In this document: one piece after another, positions 1-5,359 of the stretch | How the letters are laid out: every line of letters starts with the position of its first letter | How positions within the stretch are numbered: the first letter of the stretch is position 1 | NCBI GenBank assembly: GCA_900313475.1 | Contig: OMRJ01000255.1 | Coordinates: 1-5,359, forward strand | Length of the DNA: 5,359 nt | Reading direction: 5' to 3' | Origin: an uncultured Eubacteriales bacterium | Lineage (GTDB): Bacteria > Bacillota > Clostridia > Oscillospirales > Acutalibacteraceae | Translations under genes and position numbers: made by a program | The notes under the pieces: model-generated | Databases searched by the model: none | Seen by the model: the letters and a program-made list of their open reading frames with translations, nothing else | What the model was told of the DNA's origin: nothing

Positions 1-899
1 ACCCTGTCGCCGCGTTTGATTCCGAGACTCTTGAAGTAGTTCGCAACACGCGCGGATTCTTTTTTTATCTGCGAAAATGTAAAATCTCTTTCGTTTTTGT
101 GTTTATCGAGGTGAATCATTGCAAGTTTATCGGGATATTTTTCTGCAATTTCATCGACGACATCGAAACCGAAGTTAAACGTTTCGGTGTTTTTAAATGC
201 AATCTTTACGGGAGTACCGTTTTCGTTTTCCTCTGTCTCAACAAATTTTTCACACAAAAGCTTCGATGACGGACGAGTGGAAATGACGGACGAGCGGACA
301 ACGGATTCCTGTTCGTCTTCTCCCGGGAGAACAACGGCGCAAAAAACGCAGTCTTTACCGTCAACGGCTATCATTCCGTGAGGAGTGGAGGAATTGTAAT
401 ATATGCTGTCACCCTCATGGAGAAGCTCTCTGTTTGTTCCGACCTGAACAAGAAGTGAGCCGGATATAACAAGGTCAAATTCCTGACCGTTGTGGCGCGT
501 CAGATGGATAGGCTTGTTTTGAAGCTCGGGGGAATACTCGTATTTGACCCAGTAAGGCTCCGCAATTTTGTTCCTGAATTCGGGCGCGAGGTTTGCTATC
601 GAAATTCCGTCTTCCTTTGCGGTCTGTTGTCCCATACCTCTGCGTGTGACGTTATAGGAGCGCAGCTTTGCGGAACGGCCTTCGAGAAGCTCCGTCAGCT
701 CTATACCGAAGGCAAGCGCACATTTGTAAATAAATGTAAAAGGAAGATCCGCTTCGCATTTTTCATACGCTCTGTATTGGCGGAGAGTTACCTCCGTCCG
801 CTGTGCCATGGTTTCCTCGGAATAACCCATTATTTCACGCATTTCACGTATACGGTGGGCTACATCCATAAGCTCCGGCATTGTTGTCTGTGTACTCAT
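1..899 (-). CDS. XRE-type HTH / cupin / AMP-forming acyl-CoA ligase fusion (3' part outside window)
   Basis: I translated this frame by hand from the ATG at 899-897; 299 codons run to the window edge without a stop. Residues about 11-73 resemble an XRE/Cro helix-turn-helix (IREMREIMGYSEETMAQ, then a recognition-helix-like TLRQYRAYEK). Residues about 117-190 form a cupin: H136 and E140 sit in HNGQEFDLVISG, followed by a GDSIYYNSSTPHG segment with H174. After a polar linker (about 195-238), FNFGFDVVDEIAEKYPDKLA (241-260) and SLGIKRGDR (291-299) match the N-terminus of medium-chain (MACS/ACSM-type) acyl-CoA synthetases; the ATP-binding motifs would lie beyond the window. The HTH-cupin pair is a known regulator architecture, so this looks like a transcription factor joined to an enzyme that makes acyl-CoA from acid, ATP and CoA. 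An AGAGGA ribosome site at 910-915, 10 bases upstream, supports the start. Expression is gated by the T-box just upstream. Substrate is not determined; a branched short-chain acid is inferred. Confidence 0.88.
   Translation of the reverse strand, partial: MSTQTTMPELMDVAHRIREMREIMGYSEETMAQRTEVTLRQYRAYEKCEADLPFTFIYKCALAFGIELTELLEGRSAKLRSYNVTRRGMGQQTAKEDGISIANLAPEFRNKIAEPYWVKYEYSPELQNKPIHLTRHNGQEFDLVISGSLLVQVGTNRELLHEGDSIYYNSSTPHGMIAVDGKDCVFCAVVLPGEDEQESVVRSSVISTRPSSKLLCEKFVETEENENGTPVKIAFKNTETFNFGFDVVDEIAEKYPDKLAMIHLDKHKNERDFTFSQIKKESARVANYFKSLGIKRGDR
265..298. repeat. 17-bp near-perfect tandem duplication in the interdomain linker
   Basis: Two adjacent 17-base units (265-281 and 282-298) differ at only two positions and share the 12-mer atgacggacgag. 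The period is not a multiple of three, so the copies are read in different frames (SSVIS versus TRPSS). They lie in the Ser/Arg-rich linker between the cupin and ligase domains. The reading frame stays open on both sides and both flanking domains are in frame, so this is not a disabling frameshift. Confidence 0.6.
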
Positions 900-981
900 T
901 TTTTTACGTTCCTCTGTTTCGGAAAAAGAATAGTGACAGCTTTGTTGCCGCGGTGTCGCACGCGGGAATTTCGTTTCGGAT

Positions 982-1030
982 AAACAAAATAAAAATACCC
1001 GTCTCAAGAAAAACACTTGAGACGAGTATT
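982..1030 (-). terminator. Rho-independent terminator of the T-box leader
   Basis: A 15-base-pair stem (1030-1016 with 1008-994, one G-U pair, otherwise perfect) closes a seven-base loop. It is followed by a T-rich tract (TTTATTTTG) on the minus strand. The stem takes up the 3' half of the antiterminator. It lies about 95 bases before the start codon at 899, so it would stop transcription before the gene unless uncharged tRNA binds. Confidence 0.93.
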
Positions 1031-1054
1031 GAAAATACCCGCGGTACCACTCAA
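1017..1054 (-). promoter_or_regulatory. T-box antiterminator with tRNA acceptor-end bulge
   Basis: TTGAG (1054-1050) pairs with CTCAA (1021-1017). Above it a TGGTACCG bulge carries the tRNA-NCCA contact, and a second helix CGGGTATT/AATACTCG is closed by a three-base loop. The 3' half shares bases with the terminator stem, so the two structures exclude each other. This is the switching element of the riboswitch. Confidence 0.9.
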
Positions 1055-1163
1055 ATTGCACGAAAAAACGTGCCCCTCAGACTCCGACAAGCCTTATGCA
1101 TTTACGCAGCAATCACGGAAAGAACTATTTGCTTTAAAGCGTTCATCCTTTCGGCTCGGAAGT

Positions 1164-1166
1164 GAT
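1164..1166 (-). promoter_or_regulatory. T-box specifier codon AUC (isoleucine)
   Basis: The 3' strand of the specifier loop reads CCC-ATC-A followed by CTTCCGAGCC. A helix GAAG/CTTC closes the loop from below, next to tandem G-A pairs and a three-base bulge (TGT), which together form the K-turn typical of T-boxes. The codon register comes from the purine that follows the specifier directly before this helix. ATC is Ile. Shifted readings (CAT His, TCA Ser) fit the register less well. Confidence 0.7.
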
Positions 1167-1277
1167 GGGAAGCAAAGCATTTATGCTGTCGGGATTGCAC
1201 CGTCCCCGACTCTCTGAAAGCTGACAGCAGAGTTCCGTCTTCGTCACAGCCTTTATCCGAATATGAAATTTGACAAT

Positions 1278-1306
1278 ATAGTAGCACGTAAAAAACGGGA
1301 AGTCAA
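1278..1306 (-). promoter_or_regulatory. Sigma-A-type promoter of the T-box transcript
   Basis: The minus strand reads TTGACT (1306-1301), a 17-base spacer, then TACTAT (1283-1278). This is a close match to the housekeeping consensus (5 of 6 at each box) at ideal spacing. Transcription would start near 1271, just before Stem I of the T-box, which gives independent support. The promoter lies about 50 bases beyond the stop codon of the upstream ligase gene. The HTH-cupin-ligase gene therefore has its own promoter. Confidence 0.85.
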
Positions 1307-1353
1307 GTGCTTTTGCGATATTTGTGAATTTTGTCGAATAACGTCGATTGTTT

Positions 1354-3810
1354 TTAATTTAAAGACAGCAGTTTGACGGTTTCTTCTTTCATCTTATATT
1401 TGAGAATTTTTCCTGCAGCATTCATCGGGAAATCCTTTACAAATATAAAATAACGCGGAACCTTGTGACGGGCGATGCTTGCATACCCGAACGCTTTCAT
1501 CTCATCCTCTGTCAGAGTCTCGTTTTCTTTGGGAATTATCCAGGCGCATGCCTCCTCGCCGTAACTTTTATCGGGTACGCCAATCACCGACACGTCCTTT
1601 ACCTTGCTGTTTGTGAGATAAAATTCTTCGATTTCGCGAGGATAGATGTTTTCGCCGCCTCTTATTATCATGTCTTTAAGGCGTCCTGTTACCTTGTAAT
1701 ACCCGTCGGGAGTTCTGCTGCAAATATCACCCGTATGAAGCCAGCCGTCGGAATCAATTGCCTGTGCCGTGGAACGAGGCATTTTATAATATCCTTTCAT
1801 AATGTTGAAGCCGCGCGCGACAAACTCACCGTTTTCTCCGTCGGGCAGATCGCGACCCGTTTCGGGATCGATTATTTTACACTCTACGCCGGGGAACGCC
1901 GAACCGACAGTTTCCACTCTGTGGTCAAGATCTTCGTTTACTTCACCCATTGTGCAGCCGGGAGAGCTTTCGGTCTGTCCGTAAACCGACACTATTTCCG
2001 TCATATTCATTTCTTTTGCTGCTTTGCGCATAAGCTCCGGCGGACAGTTAGCACCTGCCATTATGCCTGTGCGCATGTGAGAAAAGTCCGTTTTATCAAA
2101 ATCCGGATGGTTGAACATTGCAAGAAACATAGTAGGCACACCGTTAAAGCATGTGATGCGTTCGGTGTTTATGCAGCTTAATGAAGATTTCGGCGAAAAA
2201 TAGGGGAGAGGGCAGAGGGTGCCTCCGTGCGTCATTATCGAAGTCATGGTGAGCACCATTCCGAAGCAGTGAAACATAGGAACCTGTACCATCATTCTGT
2301 CGGCGGTCGAGAGATCCATTCTGTCACCGATCGTTTTTCCGTTATTAATAATATTTCTGTGTGTAAGCATTACTCCTTTCGGGAATCCGGTTGTGCCGGA
2401 GGTGTACTGCATATTTGCAACGTCATTCGGTTTTACAAGCGACGCACGGCGCAGAACTTCTTCATGCGGTATTTTTCTGCCTTTTTCGAGCATTTCGTCC
2501 CACGTAAGACATCCCTTAAGCGAAAAGCCGACGGTAACCACATTCCTTAAAAACGGAAGACGTTTTGCGTAAAGAGGAGCCCCTCGCTTTGTTTCGGACA
2601 GCTCCGGGCAAAGCTCCGAAATTATCTTCCCGTAATTTGTGTCTTTGCATCCTTCAATCGTAATTAACGTGTGAGTGTCGGACTGTCGCAGCAAATATTC
2701 TATTTCATGTGTCTTGTATGCTGTGTTAACCGTGACGAGCACTGCGCCGATTTTTGTTGTCGCCCAGAATGCGAGGAACCATTCGGGGACGTTTGTTGCC
2801 CATACTGCAACGTGATGTCCCGGTCTTACGCCGAGGGAAATAAAAGAAGCGGCAACACTGTCGACATCACGTCTGAATTGCGAATATGTTCTCGTGTAGT
2901 CGAGCGTCGCATATCTGAACGCTGTTTGATCCGGATATGTTTCCGCAAGGGTGTCGAGTACCTGACCGAAAGTTTTTTCGAGAATATCGTATTTCTTCCA
3001 CGGAAAAACGCCTGTTCCCGCACGGTTGCGGTATTGTGCCGTTTTTACGGTGTGCTTTTCCGTAAAAGAAGCGAGATAATTCGAAAAATGCGTCAGTACG
3101 ATATCCGCGTCATCGATCTCATCGTTCGGTTCCGCCGATATAAAAGAGTCGTAATTAAGAGAGCGAAGCGCATCGAGGACGTCGCCGACGGGTAAGTCTC
3201 CCTCTCCGATAAGTGCGTTTTTGCCGTTTTTTCTGTCGCCGAGACGTACAAATCTGATATATGCTCCGAGCGAGCCGATCGTTTCTTCCGGTGTTTCGTG
3301 CGCAGTAAAAAACGTTTCCCTTACGTTCCACGCCGCACCGACTGCCGTGCTTGAAAAAGCGTTGAAAAGTGCAAGCAGATTTTTTGTATCCGCACCGAAG
3401 CCCGAAGTTTCAAACAGCAGCTCAACATCTTCTTTTTCTGCTTTTTTTGCGGCGGAGGCAAGTTTTTCCGCAACGGATTTTACGTCGGCGTCGTCGGATA
3501 ATTTGAGAATTACAAACCGGGCGCCCGATAATCCTGCGGCATCAATACAGGCGCAGATTTCGGAAACGTCGACACTGTTCGTATCAGCCGGAACGGGAAA
3601 TGTCACCGCCGAAATTTCCGTCGAGCAGTTTATAAGCTTTCTGCGTGCATCCTGTGTTTTATCCCGACGAAAAATGCTGTCCGCATGCTCGTGTCTCTCC
3701 GACGGAATATTAGATATTTCGATTCCCGAATAGCCGTAATCATAGGCAAAACGGCACAATTCGGCGAATGAGGGGAGCTTGACAAAACGGTTTGAAAATG
3801 AGAGCTTCAC
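1354..3810 (-). CDS. Sugar-phosphate isomerase-like TIM barrel fused to AMP-forming acyl-CoA ligase (ACSF2/FadD type)
   Basis: The protein has 818 residues and starts with GTG. Residues 1-250 resemble the sugar-phosphate isomerase/epimerase (AP endonuclease 2-like) TIM barrel: KLSFSNRF start, YGYSGIEIS (26-34), LLFETSG (131-137), and GEGDLPVGDVLDALRSLNYD leading to E227. The usual DxxH motif reads N162-V-R-E165 and the usual HxKD reads R189-L-G-D192, so metal-dependent catalysis is doubtful. Residues about 275-815 form a complete acyl-CoA ligase, which adenylates a carboxylic acid with ATP and transfers it to CoA. It has P-loop YTSGTTGFPKG (469-479), PMFHCFG (511-517), YGQTESSPG (610-618), HTGD (692-695), GRLKDMIIRGGENIYPREIEE region (709-729) and catalytic K801 in NAAGKILK. 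All key ligase motifs are present, so this half should be active; its substrate is unknown. The start overlaps the upstream gene's stop, implying translational coupling. I see no clear terminator after the stop, so read-through into the T-box region is possible. Confidence 0.95.
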   Translation of the reverse strand: MKLSFSNRFVKLPSFAELCRFAYDYGYSGIEISNIPSERHEHADSIFRRDKTQDARRKLINCSTEISAVTFPVPADTNSVDVSEICACIDAAGLSGARFVILKLSDDADVKSVAEKLASAAKKAEKEDVELLFETSGFGADTKNLLALFNAFSSTAVGAAWNVRETFFTAHETPEETIGSLGAYIRFVRLGDRKNGKNALIGEGDLPVGDVLDALRSLNYDSFISAEPNDEIDDADIVLTHFSNYLASFTEKHTVKTAQYRNRAGTGVFPWKKYDILEKTFGQVLDTLAETYPDQTAFRYATLDYTRTYSQFRRDVDSVAASFISLGVRPGHHVAVWATNVPEWFLAFWATTKIGAVLVTVNTAYKTHEIEYLLRQSDTHTLITIEGCKDTNYGKIISELCPELSETKRGAPLYAKRLPFLRNVVTVGFSLKGCLTWDEMLEKGRKIPHEEVLRRASLVKPNDVANMQYTSGTTGFPKGVMLTHRNIINNGKTIGDRMDLSTADRMMVQVPMFHCFGMVLTMTSIMTHGGTLCPLPYFSPKSSLSCINTERITCFNGVPTMFLAMFNHPDFDKTDFSHMRTGIMAGANCPPELMRKAAKEMNMTEIVSVYGQTESSPGCTMGEVNEDLDHRVETVGSAFPGVECKIIDPETGRDLPDGENGEFVARGFNIMKGYYKMPRSTAQAIDSDGWLHTGDICSRTPDGYYKVTGRLKDMIIRGGENIYPREIEEFYLTNSKVKDVSVIGVPDKSYGEEACAWIIPKENETLTEDEMKAFGYASIARHKVPRYFIFVKDFPMNAAGKILKYKMKEETVKLLSLN

Positions 3811-5204
3811 GAGTTTTCCTCCTCTGCGGCGATTTTGTTGAGAGCATTTATGTACGCGCGAATGCTTGCTCCCACAATATCGGTCGAAAGACCGTTGCCG
3901 GGGTATACCTTGCCGCCGTTTCTTAAGCGTACGAGCGTTGCGCCGAGAGCTTCCTTGCCTTCCGTGACAGCCTGAATTCTGAAGGCATCGAGTTCATAAT
4001 GAAAGCCTATGCACTGTTCTATTGCTTTGAAAGCCGCATCGATCGGACCGTCACCGACAGCCGTGCCTATAAGCTCTGAGCCGTTTTTTACAAGCGTTAC
4101 GCCTGCCATCGCTCCTGACAGATTTCCGCTTGTCGTGTTGTAATTTCTGAGGTGATAAACGGCAGGCGCCTGCATTGCCGAAGATGCTATTATCGCTTCA
4201 AGCTCTCTGTCGCCGACGGCTCCTTTTTTTGCGCATACATGCTGCACTTCGCGGAATACTTCACCGTCATCAAAGGAAGAAAGAGTATATCCCAACTGTT
4301 TTGCGGCAGCGCTGACCTGTGGGAGAGTGCTGGAAATATCAAGAAATATGTCGGGTCCTTGCGGTTCGCCGCCGTGTTCAAGCTCGGCAAAAGGTCTGTC
4401 CGCTTTTTTAATAAGTTTTTTTACGTCGGTTTTAATTTCAGTAAGCTTGAGAGATGTGGTAAATCCGATTTTTTCGCCGCAGCATTGGGCAAGTTCGGCA
4501 AAAGATGCCGTGTTGAGTATGTCTTTTCCCGAAACTGCCGTTTTAACGCCGACTGCGCCCGCTTTGATTGCAGCGGCGGCACATGCAGTTGCCATTCCGA
4601 GACGGTTCGAGACTTTTACAAAAATCGGCACATTACAGTATTCTGCGACAGCTGCGACAAGTTTACCTGTTTCCGTGTCAAGACTTCCGCCCTCGTCGTC
4701 ACAGAGCGTTACATAAGTCGCCCCCGCATTTACAGCGGTTTCAATCGCGCGTTTCAAAAAAGACGGATCGGCTCTTGTTGCGTCAAGTGCCGAAAATTCA
4801 ACTTCCCTGCAATAGGATGCTGCCGTGCGGCACAGCCCGTCAATTATTGCCGCGGCTTTATCTTCCTTTGCGTGGTATTTGTATTCCATTGTGACTGCCG
4901 AAACAGGCATCTCAATCTGTAAAACAGGTTTTTCGGCGTTTTTTATACACTCCCATGAGGCTGCAATGCTTTCCGGTGAGTCACCGGCGGCAATGCACAC
5001 TGCTGCGTTTTTTATGACCGAAGAAACGGTCTTGTATATTATTGTATCTTCGCGCAGCTTTTTTATTTCACCCAGTTCGACGATATCCGCGCCGTAGCCG
5101 TCAATACATTCTGCGATTGCGGTTTTTTCTCTGAAAAGCAGGGGAGAAGACGTGTTTTGCATGAGAGACTTAAGTGTTTGTTCCGATACCGTTATTTTTT
5201 TCAT
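3807..5204 (-). CDS. 2-isopropylmalate synthase family protein with degenerate active site (probable pseudoenzyme)
   Basis: The 465-residue protein keeps the LeuA layout. Residues 1-270 are a DRE-TIM barrel (VEFSALDATRADPSFL, 135-150; LGMATACAAAAIKAGA, 202-217). Residues about 285-342 are a linker subdomain (LGYTLSS, KKGAVGDRELEAI). Residues about 345-460 are a LeuA dimerisation/allosteric domain with GDGPIDAAFKAIEQ (384-397), RIQAVTEGKEALGA (409-422) and STDIVGASIRAYINALNK (440-457). Catalytic motifs are lost. DTTLRDGEQ aligns without gaps to EQTLKSLMQ (8-16), so Arg becomes K12 and the metal-binding Asp S13. HCHNDLG becomes K197-V-S199-N-R-L-G. FSxED becomes FSALD. Condensation of acetyl-CoA with a 2-keto acid is therefore unlikely; a role as amino-acid or keto-acid sensor, or as partner of the ligases, is inferred. 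Start ATG has AGAGG (5218-5214) nine bases upstream. It is the first visible gene of a coupled pair with the ligase fusion. The frame is intact, so it is not a decaying pseudogene by that criterion. Confidence 0.93.
   Translation of the reverse strand: MKKITVSEQTLKSLMQNTSSPLLFREKTAIAECIDGYGADIVELGEIKKLREDTIIYKTVSSVIKNAAVCIAAGDSPESIAASWECIKNAEKPVLQIEMPVSAVTMEYKYHAKEDKAAAIIDGLCRTAASYCREVEFSALDATRADPSFLKRAIETAVNAGATYVTLCDDEGGSLDTETGKLVAAVAEYCNVPIFVKVSNRLGMATACAAAAIKAGAVGVKTAVSGKDILNTASFAELAQCCGEKIGFTTSLKLTEIKTDVKKLIKKADRPFAELEHGGEPQGPDIFLDISSTLPQVSAAAKQLGYTLSSFDDGEVFREVQHVCAKKGAVGDRELEAIIASSAMQAPAVYHLRNYNTTSGNLSGAMAGVTLVKNGSELIGTAVGDGPIDAAFKAIEQCIGFHYELDAFRIQAVTEGKEALGATLVRLRNGGKVYPGNGLSTDIVGASIRAYINALNKIAAEEENS
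3818..3824 (-). promoter_or_regulatory. Strong ribosome binding site that fixes the GTG start at 3810
   Basis: The minus strand reads GAGGAGG (3824-3818), then seven bases, then GTG at 3810-3808. The site lies inside the last codons of the LeuA-like gene. The GTG overlaps that gene's TGA stop as GTGA. Spacing and strength settle the start at this GTG, although it is not an ATG. Confidence 0.88.
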
Positions 5205-5359
5205 TTCAATCAGCCTCTTTCTTTTTGTGTTTATTTGAAGTATTTCGTTTTGAACAAGATTTTACAGACATGCTTTTTTTGACTGTGATTAACCGTGCCG
5301 TTAAGCTCAACATGTGCAGTCAGTCCTGTATTTCGTCTGCTAAATATCAATCAGAGCCG
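5205..5359. other. Upstream region of the LeuA-like gene, with an imperfect inverted repeat
   Basis: I see no gene here. A short inverted repeat TTAAC-CGTGCC-GTTAA (5289-5304) is nested inside GACTG (5281-5285) and CAGTC (5317-5321). No T-tract follows on either strand, so it is unlikely to be a terminator; it could be an operator or leader structure. A possible -10 box TAAAAT on the minus strand (5264-5259) has no convincing -35 partner. The segment lacks the TGGNACCGCG core, so it is not a second T-box. The true promoter may be further upstream. Confidence 0.35.

Larger units (their letters stand above)
985..1271 (-). promoter_or_regulatory. T-box riboswitch leader, predicted tRNA-Ile responsive
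   Basis: This is a complete class I T-box leader for the HTH-cupin-ligase gene, read on the minus strand. In order of transcription it has: the lower part of Stem I with a K-turn (GGCTGTGACGAAG at 1251-1239 against CTTCCGAGCC); the distal AGAGAG element (1215-1210); a GTCGGG/CCCGAC hairpin (1210-1188) whose loop carries the conserved GGTGCAA (1201-1195); the specifier loop with ATC (1166-1164); a GCACG/CGTGC hairpin (1073-1058, Stem III-like); the T-box sequence GAGTGGTACCGCGGGT (1052-1037); and overlapping antiterminator and terminator stems. Uncharged tRNA pairs with the specifier and, through its acceptor end, with the TGGT bulge, which stabilises the antiterminator. TGGT implies an A discriminator base, as in bacterial tRNA-Ile. 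The 5' end is estimated from the promoter. The T-box call is near certain; the Ile assignment is good but was made by eye. Confidence 0.95.

Noticed and set aside
492..983. 163-codon plus-strand frame
   Set aside because: It is antisense to the HTH-cupin-ligase gene. The translation has no recognisable domain, while the minus strand encodes clear domains.
1102..1287. 61-codon minus-strand frame inside the leader, a possible leader peptide
   Set aside because: It begins at the -10 region, before the likely transcript start, and covers T-box Stem I. Its sequence is explained by RNA structure, and no ribosome site is evident.
1465..2181. 238-codon plus-strand frame
   Set aside because: Antisense shadow of the ligase core motifs; the Cys/His/Phe-rich composition is typical of shadow translation.
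3221..3733. 170-codon plus-strand frame
   Set aside because: Shadow of the isomerase-like domain, with Ser/Ala-rich low-complexity translation and no convincing ribosome site.
4152..4922. 256-codon plus-strand frame
   Set aside because: Antisense to the well-supported LeuA-family gene; Cys/Arg/Phe-rich and without a domain.
3807..5204. Annotation as functional leuA (2-isopropylmalate synthase)
   Set aside because: Overall family similarity is clear, but the metal-binding and catalytic motifs are replaced, so the plain enzyme name would mislead.
5281..5321. Terminator of an upstream gene
   Set aside because: The inverted repeat is imperfect. On the minus strand it is followed by an A-tract and on the plus strand by mixed sequence, so it lacks the required T-tract.
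5205..5359. A second T-box or other riboswitch before the LeuA-like gene
   Set aside because: No TGGNACCGCG core, no AGAGAG/GGTGNAA elements and no terminator hairpin are present in the visible 155 bases.

Overview
This window looks like chromosomal DNA of an anaerobic member of the Bacillota, most likely a Clostridia relative. The evidence is a textbook T-box tRNA-sensing leader, strong AGGAGG-type ribosome binding sites, moderate GC content and Clostridia-like protein sequences. The exact genus cannot be read from the sequence. All genes are on the minus strand. The long plus-strand reading frames are shadows of them.

In transcription order (right to left), 5359-5205 is an apparently gene-free upstream segment. 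5204-3807 encodes a protein of the 2-isopropylmalate synthase (LeuA) family. Its C-terminal allosteric domain looks intact, but the metal-binding and catalytic motifs of its TIM barrel are replaced. The next gene (3810-1354) overlaps it by a GTGA junction. It encodes a fusion of a sugar-phosphate isomerase/epimerase-like TIM barrel, also with eroded metal ligands, to a complete AMP-forming acyl-CoA ligase of the ACSF2/FadD type. The 454-base gap at 1353-900 holds a strong sigma-A-type promoter and a complete T-box riboswitch with antiterminator and terminator. Its specifier codon reads AUC (Ile). It controls a third gene (899 to the left edge, incomplete). That gene encodes an XRE-type helix-turn-helix domain, then a cupin domain, then the start of a second AMP-forming acyl-CoA ligase of the medium-chain (MACS/ACSM) type, all in one open frame.

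My reading is a branched-chain acid salvage locus. When charged tRNA-Ile is scarce, the T-box should let the HTH-cupin-ligase be made. The ligase could activate a branched short-chain acid such as 2-methylbutyrate to its CoA ester, which many anaerobes carboxylate reductively to the isoleucine keto acid. The LeuA-like pseudoenzyme and the isomerase-like domain would then be ligand-sensing or scaffolding parts rather than classical catalysts. The domains, the T-box and the substitutions are visible in the sequence. The metabolic assignment is inference, and the genes beyond position 1 would test it best.
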